Below are positions 11,017 through 24,006 of a stretch of 64,000 bases of DNA, in pieces. The notes beneath the pieces were generated by a model. It was not told the origin of the DNA. It searched no databases and saw nothing but the letters and a program-made list of their open reading frames with translations. The stretch covers positions 1,006,583,501-1,006,647,500 of the forward strand of contig CM028129.1 of the NCBI GenBank assembly GCA_016271365.2, given 5' to 3'. Source of the stretch: Neoceratodus forsteri. Taxonomy: Eukaryota; Chordata; Ceratodontiformes; Ceratodontidae. The position numbers and the translations under genes are program-made. Positions within the stretch are counted from its first letter, which is position 1. Each line of letters begins with the position of its first letter.

Positions 11017-14000
11017 TAGATCTGTTAAAGCAAGATGTTGTAGCAAATCAGGATTTAATTTCATTTTGGATTTCTTCTCAGAAGAGCTGAAAAGTGTACA
11101 TATTCATCAGACCTGGTTATCCCATTTGTCCCCCCCTCCACCTGTACTTGCATGTACATTATTGTCAGCTGTATCGTTAGCAGTAGTCACTTTATCTTGA
11201 GAGTTTGTGATAGGAGGAAGAGTTTGAGCAGTGTGATCATTTTCAGTTGTTATTTCTGCATGGTATTTAAGCTGCTTTCCTGCATTATTGGCACTAACCT
11301 CTTGTAAAGTGGAAGCGCTTTCTGAGTCTGCCATTACGCTACCAGATTGCACTAGGGCATCTTCCTCTTCTGCTGTTGTGTAGTCGAATTCCTCCAGATC
11401 ATTCTCTGATGGATTTTCAGTGCAAGCTGCAAGCTGCCTGAAATGTTGAGGAAGTATTACCAGGTGAGTCGGGTGGGGAGGGGGCAGAGGTTTTCCTGAA
11501 AAAATAGTTGAGTTAAGCACATGCAGGTTCAGCTTCTGTTGTTGAAGACGCGTCCATCTTGTTGATGTTTTACCAGTGTTATTAGCTTTGTCTTAGGACA
11601 TGTTATTAGAGGTTCTCCTTTTCTTTCCTTGTTCTTGGGCAGATTCCTGCAGCTCCATTTTATGATGATGTTGCTGTGACATACTCTATGTCATTCGCTC
11701 CTTCAGTAGTCCAGTCAAAAATAGGGGGAGTTTCATTCATCCAAGGTCATTATTTTAGTTTTGTAAGTGCTATAGTTCCTTTTAAACATATAGGGAATCT
11801 TGGGCTGAGCTGCAGCAAATGCCAGACGCTCACGCCACCATCATGGATCTACCATGTACTGAGGCTCCTCCTTCCTAGATAACAACCAGAACTGGAATAT
11901 TTTACAAAGTTTTAAAATTTATACCAGAAGAAGTCTGAATGATGGAAATACAGTATAGTTAACATTAATCTAATTGTGCAGATAGGAGTTTATGCATATA
12001 GGACTCGCGTCCCTATGCGCCATGATATGCAGTGCATAGGACCAGGATACACACATCCCAGGTGTCCAAAAGACACCTGCAGGTGCACAAAAACTCTGCA
12101 CCCGCTGCACATCCCTGCATTCAGCCATCCATGCCTGTCCCCGCACAACTATGTGGCTGATCTGGCAGAGGGTAGAGAGTGGGCATGCCCGCTCTAGGCT
12201 TCCAGACTGCAGCATGCATGATGCCAGATATGCTCCACCAGGCCAGTGTCAGGGGGAGTGTTTGTTACACCAGTCAGAGGTTGCAATAATGGTTGCGCAC
12301 TCCCCAGCTGACATCCATGGATCCCAGTGCCACTCTGCAGACATGGGACTGAGCCCTCCTCCATGCCACAGAGTGCTAGTGAGCAGATGCTGGCAGTGGG
12401 GCACTGATCCCAGGATAGTGGTAAGTCATTGGTATACAGTGGGGGCCATTTGCAGACTGCCATGTTCCATGACCCCCTGCTCCAGTGGAGCAGGTGATAC
12501 ACTGCAGTGATTGTAGCCTGATTGGATGCCCATGGTTCACCCAAGGTCCATCCCCCCAGCTCTCCAGCCATGTGTGCAGAACTACCCACTCACTTATCAA
12601 GCAAACTAGGGTTCCTGAATCCCGGCCCTGTGCATCTTGTTGGGGCTGTGTACATAGCATGCAACTGTGTGGCCCCATACAGGCCCTTGCCAACATATGG
12701 GGTCCCCAGTTAGCAAATCATTTTCTTTATGTGATTGCAATGAAGTGGCCAACTAGTTGTGCTTGTGTTCTTTTTTTTCCCTCTGATTCAGAATGTAATT
12801 TAAACTAAAGTATAATCAGGCAGCTTATTCTGAGCTCAGAAGAAACCAGCAAACAACAGTGATCAAGAGATTTCCTATGCAAAGCCTTAGCAACTCATAT
12901 GTAAATATTTATTTAGTTAAACCTCAGTTTAGAAACCTTTGAGCCAGAGGCTCATTTACAAAGGTACCTCGTCACAAAGAGGACATCAGAACAGTAGTAC
13001 AAGGGACACAGTACTTACAACAAAAAAGTTACAGTTCAATTACAATTTTGTTTCAATAGAATACAATCTCCAACGAAGCAAAAGATAACAAAAGGTGCAA
13101 AACTTATGGTCGAGGGAGAGCTGGTGGGAGTAGAAGGGAGGGAGATGGGGGAGGAGGAATTAGTAGGGAAAGGAAGGGGGGGGGGAGCCGCTCAGTGAGC
13201 ATTGTCAAACAGAGTATATATTTTTTTTTTTTTTTTTTTACACTAGGCTAGCGGCAGTAGGCAAATAGTCTGTTAACTGGTTGCACAATAATCTTAATGT
13301 GAACTGCACTGTAGCAGTGTGATAAATAATGTTTATATTTAAGCAGAATTTTACCTAGGACACAAAATAGAATAATTTTTATTAATTTCTTAATTAAAAA
13401 CCAAACAGTAAAAACCATTGTCAAGCATGGACACTGAAAACCAAAGTCAGAACATGGCCAATCATTGCTTTTACATGAAGTAGTTATAAAAAAATGATTT
13501 ACCAAATAAAAAAATAGATTTTGTTTCTGTTTAGTTTCTCTTGATTGTATAGTTTCCCTGACATTTGTGTATGTTCACTAAACATGGTCAGTCTTGTCCA
13601 TGAGTCATGGTCAAACCACGGATGGAGTTTTCATGGACCAAGATTAATGGCAGAGCAGGAATGACAATGGAGAACAATATTTGTCCATAAAAACATGGAC
13701 AACCAGAGAAGAGGTTGCGCTTATTAGCAGAGCTGACAAACAAGGTGGAGCTGAATGGAGATATCATAAATTTAGCCTGCTTCTCCCTTCACCTTCATTT
13801 TCTCTAGTTCCGCTGGGACCATTAAAAACATGGCAGTTGTTTGTACCACTTTGTTCAGCTTGTTTTGGGTCATGAAAAGAAAGATAACACAGTTTTTTAG
13901 TTTCTAGCAATGGCATCAATAGCTTTAAGTTACACGACGTTCTCCCCACAGTCGATATCATTAGCCTGCACTGTGGAGGACAGATGTGAATCACCCTACC

Positions 14001-14799
14001 ACAACCCCTGCACCCCTCAGTGAAACATCAAGAAGCTGTGGAGACTGAGCATGGCATGCTGCCTGTACTGTTGGGCTACAACTAAACCATGCTGGGCAAG
14101 TTCCCAGAGAAAGTTTAGGCATTACCAGTGAAACACAAGTTGGCAAGAATGATTACCCCAAAGCTGTACAAAAAGGGGAGTGTTCATGTCAGAAGGGTTT
14201 TCAGGATATAACGATAACATCATACTGATTGGTGCCTGTGTGTGCATTAGCTGGCTGTACTGATCAACAAACTGTTTGCAGCCTGTGGTCCATGCTGGGA
14301 CCCTCCTGGTGTCTACCTCTCATCCAACAAAGGTTCCAGTTCTGTTTGGTTCTCCTGATTTGACTGCATGTAAAAGTCATGAAGAATGCTGCTCTCCACA
14401 TGTACTATACATGGCACTGTCCACACCGACACTACAGCAACACCATCTATTAACCAAAAGGGAACAACAGCTGCTGGCAGGACCTGCAGCTCTGTGTAAG
14501 TTCAGTGTATCTGACATAGTCAGTCCTAGTTCCTTCTGAAACCACTATACCGAAATAACCTTTGTAAGATGTGTTGGCATTATGGTAATCAGGTATCTAT
14601 TCTGCAATCCCTGTTGCAAGGTTCAGGTGTTGATCTGGTGTATAAATGTAGCCCAGGCCCCAACTGGGGCTACAAACGAGCATTCTCAGGTCTTTCTCAG
14701 CTGAGGACTGGCAAGAAAGACATTTGTTCTGTGCCAGTGTATATAAAACAAGCATTTGTCAATGCCGAATGTTGCTTGCTTCTATGTGCTGCTTAGGTA
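11017..14799. other. Unassigned spacer between the duplicated copies
   Basis: No gene recognised. A minus frame at 11520-11107 (137 codons, acidic, Ser/Thr-rich) and overlapping frames on both strands at 11976-12710 show no known domain. A T-rich repeat edge lies at 12905-13080, and a G8 run and T20 run at about 13178-13240. The frames at 12.0-12.7 kb lie in a CpG-poor, CA-rich stretch and are probably chance ORFs or old transposon sequence. Confidence 0.5.
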
Positions 14800-15386
14800 T
14801 TTGGAAGTCATTGGAGTGCAAATATTTGAAAATTCTGAACTTTCTGATGCGTATTAGGAATTTCACGCTCGCTCGTAAAACAGTCATTTTTAGGAATTTT
14901 TTCACCAAATTTTCAATGTAGCCATTTTAAGACCTCTGCTCATGAACAGTGTCACTGTGATTTTGTTAATGTGTCCCATACATTGAGTTCGCACACCGAC
15001 TGCGCCATTGTGCGCTACATGGGCAGAAACACGCTTAGGGCAGGATGTGAAAATGACAGCTGTACTGCTCATAAGGAGGTGTGGTAAATACAATGTTGAA
15101 AATCTGGAGTGAAAATATTGAAAATTTAGAACTTACGGGCCTCGCGAGGAACTGCACAATGCACGCCAGAAACAGTCATTTTAGAATTATTTCACCAAAT
15201 TTTCAACATAGCCATTTTAAGACCTCTGCTCATGAACAGTGTCACTGTGATTTTCTTAATTTGTCTCGTACATTGATTTCGCACACCAACTGCGCCATTC
15301 TGCACTACATGGGTGGAAACACATTTTGGGTGAGATGTGAAAAATGACAGCTGTACTACTCATAAGAAGGTGTGGTAAATGGCAAT
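14800..15386. repeat. ~295-bp tandem repeat, units 1 and 2
   Basis: Two diverged units begin near 14800 and 15092. Shared blocks include gaaaatctggagtgaaaat, tcaccaaattttcaa and tgctcatgaacagtgtcac. A third unit resumes at 16977 after an inserted LTR. Unit spacing is about 292-295 bp. No coding signal was seen. Confidence 0.8.
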
Positions 15387-16980
15387 GTTGTGTAACCCCT
15401 AGATGGCACTATCCCAGGGGCTACTACCCCTGCCTGATTTGCCACTAACAGGTTGAGGGCCTGGATCCAATGGCGGGTGCCTCCACCCAGAGGTCAGGGT
15501 TTGTAATAGTTAAACTAACTTGGTCACAGCCCTCTGGGACACTGCAACCCCCTTTCTTCCCACTAGTGGCCCACACAATATATCAGAATTACCTTCACAG
15601 TATACACTTACCCCAGGTCTGGTTCCGCACTGGGACCTCCTGAAATGAGATACAGTGCATCAATCACAGTACAGTACTTTACATAGACAAATACCTCAGG
15701 CAGTATAACTTTGCTGAAACAAGCAGTTCTGATTTATTTAGGAGATATAACAAGGACAGGGGGAATCAGGTTAATTAGCTTATCACTCTAATAATTCCAT
15801 TATGGCTCTGTGCACAGGCTATCCCTATCAGTTACTGTCCTGGGTACCCAAGCCCTAGTGGCTAGTCCAAACCGTGGCAGCTGGTAGGCCCTTTCACACA
15901 GAGAAAAGGAGAATTAAACAGTCAGCAGTACATAATTCCATTTGATTTAATGTGGCAATTCAACAGGGAGCGACCCTGAATTAGTACTCACGACCTCCAA
16001 ATAAGATAGGGTCCTTCAATGTCAGCAGGGGCTCTGCTTGAAGTTACACAAACCTCTTCACACATCCATATAAAGCACGCACTATACCAGGCAGGCTGCA
16101 TCTGTATCCCGATCAGCACTACTGCACACACCGGAGAACACACAGCAGATTCAGTTCCTGACAGACCGAATGCACTTTCAGTAATTCTCCAGTCTTCTAC
16201 AGGGTGAGCCTTGGTTTCTACTTCAGAGATCCTTTGATTCTTTCACAGGACGGATTCAGTCCTACCGCTGCAGACTGGAACCTTGGGCCTTACACACACG
16301 CTTTTTGACTAAAACCGTACACTGAAAAGCACAGGGCTCCTTCCTTCTTCACTGCCAGCCCAACCAGAAATCAACCACAAAACTGGCTCTTCCTTTGAGT
16401 TCCTCCCAGTTCTTGACTGGATTGGCTGTCACTCACAATAGACTGCTGTTGGTCCAAAAGGCACTGAAGTCTAAACTACATCTCCCAGAGTCACTGCCCA
16501 TACAATCCTCTTGTGGCTGGCTCAGATTATGAGTCCAAGTTCTGATTCGTCCAAGGCACCATTTTAGAGCTAGCTTACCCCCCACTGATTGGTCCAGTTC
16601 AGCAGTTCAAAACTAGAATGGGGAACTAGCAGACACAGTTCTGACTGCAAAGAAAGCAGGTTAGACAAACTGTAATTTCATTATTACTCTAAATAATTTC
16701 TGGTAAACAGTTACATCTTTCAGATAGGTTCCATTTGCACCCTAGTGACTGCAAAAATTAAGGAATTGGCAGCAGCCTCGAGTGGTACTCAGAGAAGCAC
16801 ACAGTCCCCATATAATCATTATATGTCTGCAAGCAGACAGCTCTTAAAGAGACAGTACCAGAGGTTCTAAAAACACTCACTGATAAAATGGCTTTCAATG
16901 CCAAACACTATTCAGGCTTGGCCATCTAAGCAAGCTCCTGGAAGTCTTTTTATGAACCCCATTGGTGGGGGTTACAGTTG
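15387..16980. mobile_element. Solo LTR with 4-bp target-site duplication
   Basis: A 1586-bp segment (15391-16976) starts TGTAACCCC and ends GGGGTTACA, so its termini are 9-bp inverted repeats of LTR type. It is flanked by GTTG on both sides (15387-15390 and 16977-16980). The flanks rejoin to give aatgttgaaaatctgg, which is exactly the unit start in the neighbouring tandem copy at 15088. A minus-strand AATAAA near 15740 suggests minus orientation. There is no internal retroviral sequence, so it is a solo LTR. Confidence 0.85.
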
Positions 16981-17282
16981 AAAATCTGGAGTGAAAATAT
17001 TGAAATTTGCGAACTTACGAGCCTGCGAGGAACTGTGCAAGCACATCAGAACAATCATTTTTGGAATTTTGGCATCAAATTTTCAACATGGGGTTTTTGG
17101 ACCCTTTCTCATGAATGATGTCACTGTCATGGTGGTATTCAGGCCCAAAGGGTGATTTCACAGTCACTGCGCAGTCACTGTGCGAAATCACCTTCGGCCC
17201 GGTAACGCCATGACAGTGACATCATTCATGAGAAAGGGTCCCAAAACCCCATGTTGAAAAATTTGCAAAAATTCCCAAAATG
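16977..17282. repeat. Third tandem unit ending in a 227-bp palindrome
   Basis: 16977 onward repeats the ~295-bp unit. From 17056 to about 17170 the sequence is followed by its near-complete reverse complement to 17282. The arms share caacatgggg, accctttctcatgaatgatg and ggtgatttc with about 85% identity by eye. The centre is at about 17170. This could fold into a long hairpin or mark the tip of a foldback transposon. Confidence 0.8.
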
Positions 17283-17344
17283 CCTGAGATATGCAACAAA
17301 GTTGAAACCCCTATCTAGCCCATTATACAGCTTACGGCATTTCC

Positions 17345-18260
17345 TCAGTTCGCGGTCGGCTTTCAAGAGTGCAGACGTGTTCCGGTCCACCAAGATCGTC
17401 GTACTGGAGTCCGGAGGTAATGGGGTGAGGGGGTGGGGAGGCTGGAAGCGCAGGGTGGGTGCGGGTTGTGGGAGAGGGCGCTGGAGATGCGCCGCGACCG
17501 CTTTAGTTTTTCAGGTTAAAAAAAAAAAAAAAGACGTCGTGGACCGCTTGCCACGCTTGGGTGGGCTCCCAGCATGGCACAAGGACATTGGGGCTCAGCC
17601 GACGGGGATTGGGCACCCTGCGGTCAGAGACTGATTGCCACGCTGGGGTGGGCTCCAGCATGGCACCTACAACTGGGGGAGACGAGCTCAGCCGATGGGG
17701 ATTGGGCACCTCCGTCAGCTACATAGCACGTGCGGGGCGCCGCACACTCAGGAGGGGGAGCTACACTTCATCGCTGCTCACTGGAAGCGAGAAGCTCTCT
17801 TTTCAATCAGAGCAATACTGCATTTTGGAGCGGTCATAGACAGCCCAAAATGCATTGGCTTACAGGGGCCGTACCTGCCAGCTCACTGACTGAATTGGAG
17901 GAGGAGGTGACACACCTCCGAAATCTCCGATGATGGCACTATGTTTCTTGCACAAGCATGCAAGCAACATAAAAAGGGAACACTTCAGTCATAGAGGGAG
18001 ATTGAGAGCTTGTTGGAGAAGGGAGTGAGGAGATAGAGGCTCTGCTGGGTTGGTCATAGTGGTGCCTGTGGCTACAGTGGATTGTTTCTGGGGGCCAGAG
18101 ACCTGGTCTGGTTAAGTTGAGCAAGTAGGGCCAGTGAGCTCGCTATCTGAGTAAAATGGGTCCAGAATAGAACCAGGTGTCAAATCCCGTAGGCCTACAA
18201 AAGGCACTGGGTTGTTTTGGATTGTCCCTTTGGAGATGGGGAAACTGGACTCACAAACAG
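17345..18260 (+). mobile_element. 5' end of a CR1-type LINE (GC-rich leader plus ORF1 start)
   Basis: The stretch at 17345-17760 is unusually CpG-rich for this window and contains an 87-bp tandem duplication (units starting 17548 and 17635). It is followed by a + frame with LTELEEEVTHLRNL at about 17884-17927 and, after frame changes, a VVGDSLVRG-like block followed by CFLGPE. These resemble the coiled coil and esterase-like start of CR1 ORF1. CR1 copies are usually 5'-truncated, so a 5' end is uncommon. The frame is broken and assignment rests on short motifs. Confidence 0.45.
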
Positions 18261-19164
18261 GTAAAGTGAATTTTTCAGAAAATTACAAAGTGTAATCTTC
18301 AAAAAGGAGACTTTGTTCTCATACAAGAGAACTTTTGAGTACACAGAAACAGGACAGTAGCTGAGGACAGCATAGAGTGCACTGTCTGGGGACCCCTTGC
18401 CTCTGGTATTGGTCCCTTAGTTACCCGTAGCAGGCCTCACACTCACATTACCAATGTTTGGATGATGTACTGGGCAGTATGCCTTACACCTTTTTTGTGA
18501 GTAACAGAATTAAAGCAGTTTATGCACTTTACTCCTTTGTTTAGCCTTATCTCTTATACTTTTGTAGTGTGAGTGTGAGGTCTGCATGCTTTCTGTTACT
18601 CAGGACTTAGCCTAATGCATTACTTAACCAGTGGGTGATCCCTTTCTTGTGTGGTCTATTATTAGGGTTGCCCAGATCATTATCCTTCTGGTCCCAAGGA
18701 AGGGAAAAAATTGCTTTTGACATCATCTGATCCAGTACATTTAGATTGATGCTGAAAGCGAGGACTAGAATACAAATGAACTGTGGGCTCAATAAGAGAG
18801 TTGCAACCTCCCGTGGGTATGATCTAGAACTGTCTGGGACTTCTAACTATTGAAAATGTAACCGCATACATGTGTCCACTTTAGGAACAAGTGCCCCTCT
18901 GTTCCAGGTGGGACCTGAATGATATGACTAGAATTTCAAGTAACAGTGCAGCAAACAGAATTTCTCCACAACATTTATTTAGTTATTTTAGTATTTATTT
19001 ATTTATTTATTTATTCATTTCTAGAGGTTTACCAAGAGGGACACACTGAGCTGGTAACAGCTCATTTCAGATGCCTCATGGAGGAAGTGGTAGGGAGAAA
19101 ACAATACAGGATGTGCAAGTAAAAATATCAGACTGCAAAGTGAAGTAGTAAAAAAAAATAAAAT
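18261..19164. other. AT-rich non-coding stretch
   Basis: No gene seen. A (TTTA)n tract at about 18975-19016 is followed by a segment (ggtttaccaagagggacac...) that resembles the start of the repeat at 48716, suggesting the reversed 3' end of an old LINE family. Confidence 0.4.
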
Positions 19165-19480
19165 ACAAGCCGGCCCAGTGGTGCTGAGGGTTGAGGCGCT
19201 GGGTGCCACACCTCGCGTCACATCGGTGACCCAGGTTTGGGAACGAGCCTGGGTCAGCAGGGGAGGGAGAGGATTGAGCATCCTAGGGACAGCTCTCCTC
19301 TCCCTGGAGGGAGGGGGGCATTCGCCCAGTGCTTGGCTGGCCTCTGGCAGAGGCCAGAGGAACAGCAAGTGCAGGAGCACATACAAGAGAGGGCTGGGAG
19401 TTTTGGTTGTCAGCGTAATGCCTTGACATCAGGGCACTGGCCACTTCCTCAGAAAAGAGGAAAAAAACACAGCTCGAGCA
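19165..19480 (+). mobile_element. tRNA-derived SINE
   Basis: The head contains ggcccagtggtgctgagg (A-box-like) and gacccaggtttgggaacgag (B-box-like), spaced as in a tRNA promoter. The body has gagaggattgagcatccta, shared with the SINEs at 46062 and inside the DIRS at 745. The 3' boundary is approximate. Confidence 0.65.
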
Positions 19481-19975
19481 CGGGTAGACAGAGCACCAAG
19501 AACACCGACCCTAATGGACACTGCCTGCCTGAACACCGGGGGACCCTGATGAAACATTGAAGCATTGGGACGTTTGGGTCCCATCCCGTACCTGCCTGGG
19601 GGGTATAACCACGGCTCCATGGGGGGAACTCCTGGGGAATCAGGTAAGACAAGTTACTTGGGATGTTGGTTGGTGTCTCCAAGAAGCATAGCTCGGGGTG
19701 AGAAGGTGGATAAAACAGAAAGCAGAAAAAAAAAATACAATACAATACAAAAATACATTATGAAAACTAAAAGAAAAAATTCTATCAGGCTTACTGTCAT
19801 TTATTTTCTGTTACAATGCCAATGGGATTCATTACATGTGGGTAATAGTGCACCCGACTAGGGATCACTGGCACACCATACCTTTTTGTTAAAATATTTT
19901 TATTAAATTTTGAAACAAAAGTACCAAAAGCACAAGACTTACAATACACAGACAATGCTAGGGTTCATCAGTGTC

Positions 19976-20033
<58 letters not shown>

Positions 20034-20655
20034 TTAAGAAGCTGTGACTGCAGCTTAGAATGCTGGTGACCTATGTGTTTCGAGGCTGCTACTTCCTCAG
20101 TCAACATCTATTACAATGCCATTAAATTATAACATTTCTGTTACTCCTGAACACAAAAACATAAGAGCCGCCAACTGTTGCCTCCCAAAATTCTGAATAT
20201 GAATAACTAGGGATAAATGACTGTCTTACCAAAAAAGCAGCACCCATTCTGAACTGGGAGGAGGAGAATGCTGGCTGATATACAATCAATCAATCAATCT
20301 TTATTTTAATAGGAGAAACACCATTGAGCAAGTTCATTTACAAAGTGGTCCTGGGTGGATGACACAGTATAAAAAGCATATACAATATGATATACATGGA
20401 TTATACAAAAGGAAGCACATAAATACAAATGAAATAGATAAACATGGGAAAAATTCATATATAAAGTAGGACTAAATATACTTAATATACAATATATACA
20501 ATTCACTGAAAGGGAAACAAAAAGGAGGGTAAGGGTGGTGGAGGGAGGATAGAAACAGCATATACATTCCAGTGAACCAAACTTTATGATTGCTCTTAAT
20601 GATTGCCTGCAAGCACCCTGCTGCCAATATTGCATCAGCCTAACTTTGTATGTCT
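19481..20655. repeat. AT-rich repeats, (TA)n tract and interrupted dispersed repeat
   Basis: A repeat at about 19815-20100 matches the reverse complement of 34750-34885. It is interrupted from about 19875 to 20030 by an AT-rich insert ending in a ~50-bp (TA)n tract (19977-20029). An (AATC)n head at 20282-20298 begins another T-rich LINE-tail-like repeat running to about 20600. No coding signal. Confidence 0.6.
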
Positions 20656-20916
20656 AGCCTGTAGTGCTACATAAAACTGTGCAGGGAGGACCAGGCAGCC
20701 ACCCTGCAAAGTTTCACCACAGAAGCTTCTGCCTTTTGGCCCAAGAAGTTACCATTGCAGGGTTTTAAATAATTGATTAGCAGTTTTTTTCTTGGGATTA
20801 TACTAACTGTGCTGAAAGTATTTATATAGATTTTCTAGAAGTGCTGTGTTTGTTAAACACAGTGAGGCAAGAGCTATGCATTTTCACAAAGATTTAGCAC
20901 TTTTATGAGCAAAAAG

Positions 20917-21395
20917 CTAATCAATTTTTAGAGTTAAATAAATCTCTGCATTGCCCTGGTGGAATGCACTCTGATTAAGGCTGGCAGAGAATTTTTGGCA
21001 GCCACATAAGCTTTCGATATGCAAAATCTGATCCACCTTGCCAAGGTAGCTTTGGAAGCTTTCTGGCCTTTCTTTTGCCACCCCAAAGAGAACAAACAGG
21101 TTACCTGATCTCTGAAAGCCCACCAACCTCTTGAGATATATTTTCACCACCTTACACAGGACCAATTTATGTAGCTTTTTCTCATGGAGTTTGTGCAATT
21201 AGGGTAGAAGGAGGGAAGACAGACTTTCTGATTCACATTGAAAAGTAATTTCCTTCAGGAAGGGACTGTTCTTAAGAATATCTTATCCTTATGCATCACT
21301 AAATAAGACTCCTTGTAGGCAAGGGCCTGAAGCTCACCAGTTCTTCTAGCCAAACACATGGTTTCCAGAAAACACACCTTTGTAAGACAAAATAT
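20917..21395 (-). pseudogene. DIRS tyrosine recombinase (copy 2)
   Basis: Nearly identical to 264-740. The 93-codon frame 21198-20917 is unchanged, but the recognisable recombinase pattern again lies partly in a neighbouring frame, so the frame change predates duplication or is a shared error. Key block LIRVHSTRAM is present. Not functional as written. Confidence 0.7.
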
Positions 21396-22660
21396 CCTTC
21401 CACGCTGGTGACCCATGTTCAGGAATGAACACTGGTTGCTGGGGTCAGTGAGGTGGGAGAGGATTAGCGTCCCAGGGACTGCTATCTTTTCCCAGGAAGA
21501 AGTGGCCAGCCATCTCAGCCCATGTCTGCCACTGAGTAGAGGCCCAGTGTTGGTAGTGCAGGCTCAAGTGACTCAAAGATAGGGGCTGTGGCAACATAGG
21601 GTGTATATGCCTCCACATGCATATCCTGGTGCCACAGCATGGGGAGGGACCAGAAAAAGTAGAAAACCTGGGGATTGGGATTTGTGAAGCCTTGCCCATG
21701 TCTCCACAACCCAGCCTGCTGCTTTGGTCTGGAGTGAACTCTGGATGTGTGTGGTCAGGGGGAGGATGACCCCACCTCCTGGCCCCACTGCAGGAGGGAA
21801 ATCCATGAGACAACTGAACTCCCAACTGGAGAGAGGCATGGGATGGTCATGGTGCATGGAGACAAGGCTGATTAGCCACCCAGTTTGCCAACAGAAGATA
21901 AAAACCTTTATGGGAAAAAGAGGAAATATTCCATTGTATAGATGACAACGGTTCAAAGGTGGCTTACAAGGAACATTATACTAAAGTCAAATCTCAAGGT
22001 GGACTGAAAAATGGTAAGAGAGTCTAGGGGTGCTAACTGCCCACAGAAACCTTATCAACTCTTGGTGAGTGCCTAGAGTAACTCAATCCAAGGGGCCCAA
22101 GACTGCCCCATGGCTGTGCCTTGTCCACACAAAGTGCTCAGTGTTAAACCCTTGCCCACCTTAGAATGAAAATATCCAGGATTTGTGGCACCAGCACTTT
22201 AGTGGGCTTGTTGTGCCTCTGTGTAGCCCAGGAATCAAACACTGTCCAGGTTCTATCATAAGCCACAGAAGTTAAATTCTTTCAGGAAGACATAATGGTG
22301 TTCATGACCTTGAACAAGAAACCCTGCTTTAACAGGTGTCTCCTCTCAGGAGCCAAGCAGCTAGCAGAAGAGAGTCTGGATTTTGGTGAAACACTGGTCC
22401 CTGGCTTAGTAAGTCACTGTGATATAGTAACCGGAAGACTCCCCTATTGACACATTTATCAGATATGAGAACCACTGTCTTCTTGGCCATGCCAGAGATG
22501 TCAGCAGGAAGCTTCCTGTTGACTGCCTGATCTTTTACAGCACCTTCTGAATTAGTGGTAATAGTGGAAACAGGTATGCTGCTCTAAAGTTCCACGTCTG
22601 TGATAGTACATGCACTGTTTCTGCATGTGGACGTCAAAAGTAACAAAAAAACTTGGGCAC

Positions 22661-23132
22661 CTAGACATTTTCCCTGGATGCAAAGAGATCTATCTGAGGA
22701 GTCCCGAACTGATAGCACAGCATGACAGACACCTCTGGGTGCAGGGACCACTCCCCAGGTGGATGATTTTTCGACTGAGCCAGTCCAACTGAACATTTAT
22801 ATCCCCTGCCACGTGAATGGCTGATACAGAGAGAGAAAGAGAGAGAGAGAAGATTCTCCTCTGCCCAGTGCAGCACTTTTTGGGCTTCTCAAAGCAAGCT
22901 TCAGCTTTTTGTGCCTCGATTGTTTATGTAAGTCACTATCACAACAGTGTCCGACTGCACCTTCACCATTTAAAACCTGACCTGTTCCTGAGTGAAGGAG
23001 GGCCAGAAAAACTTCCCTAATTTCCAAAACAATGGTCTGCAGGCTTCGCTCCTCTAAACTCCAGATTCCCTGAACTGAGATCCAATCCATAACTGCCCCC
23101 CAGCTTTGCAGGCTGGCATATTTTGTTAGCAC
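22661..23132 (-). pseudogene. DIRS RNase H (copy 2)
   Basis: Same domain as 2006-2470. The frame is open from 23132 to about 22800 and then continues in another frame (22876-22661) ending TPQIDLFASR. The break lies in a GA-rich run at about 22830-22860 whose length differs from copy 1. Confidence 0.75.
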
Positions 23133-23544
23133 CCTCTCTTAGGGAGGACAGAGAAGATCCCTTCATCAACTTTTCTGGCTGTTCCCACCAGACCAGAGAA
23201 CTCTGAAGAGAGGGAGGAAGCTAAATCAGAGCCTGATACTGTTCTGGTGCCAGTGATCAGGAGCCGAGAAGGTGAGGCTGGAGTGGCTGCACATGTAACC
23301 ATGCCCATGGAACCGACTCTATTGATGCCATCATTAGGCCCAGGGTCTGCAGACACCTTTGAGCTGAAACAAATCTCTGGGACTGAAGGAATTGAATTTC
23401 TCATTGGAGGACCTTCACTCTGGGCTGTGACAGGAGAACTCTGTCCTGATCCATTTGGAAATATGCCTCCAAGTGTTCCAGCCTCAGAGACAGAATCAAC
23501 AAACTTGTATCCTTTTTGACTATCCATCTATTTTGCTCTAAAAC

Positions 23545-24006
23545 TCATAGAGTCCTTGCTACTGACAGCCTTGCAGCTTGCACTGAGGGGACTCTGATGA
23601 GATAGTCCAGGAAGAGATAACATGGTGCCCCTCCTGTCTGAGTAAGACCACCACCACAATCAACACCTTTAAGAAAACCCTCAACGCAGATGCCAGGCCA
23701 AAGGGACAGCCTGATACTGGAAATGTTGGTTCGAATAGTGCTTCTCAAGAAATTGTGGTGAGCTTTGCATATTAGAATGTTGACATGCATATCTGAGAGA
23801 CCTATGGAAGTCAAATAATCCCCAAGTTGGACTGCTCTTATGATGGACCTGAGGGATTCCATCTTGAATTTCATGTTCTGAACAACTTGTTCTAGCTCTA
23901 AAGATCCAGGAGTGGGCTGACACCCCCCCCCCCAAGATTTCTTTGGAACTACAATGTAAATTGAGTAGAACCCTTGCTCTCTCTTAGATAGAGGGACCGG
24001 AGCCAC
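23545..24006 (-). pseudogene. DIRS reverse transcriptase (copy 2)
   Basis: A 153-codon frame starting upstream of the RT core with GFYSIYIVVPKKSWGGG, then NMKFKMESLRSIIRAVQLGD and LTSIGLSDMHVNILI. It runs to FLDYLIRV where the catalytic YxDD should be. The loss of the two aspartates suggests decay before the duplication, because copy 1 shows the same residues. Confidence 0.8.

Noticed and set aside
11976..12710. Several 100-130 codon frames on both strands
   Set aside because: They overlap each other on opposite strands, show no conserved motif and no splice or start context; not supported as a gene.
17345..17410. Possible host exon (cctcag acceptor, gaggtaatg donor, CpG-rich)
   Set aside because: The predicted peptide is not recognisable in any frame, and the surrounding sequence fits a LINE leader better.
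20656..20656. 20656 as the true left end of the duplicated unit
   Set aside because: Copy 1 is cut by the window start, so homology further left cannot be tested.
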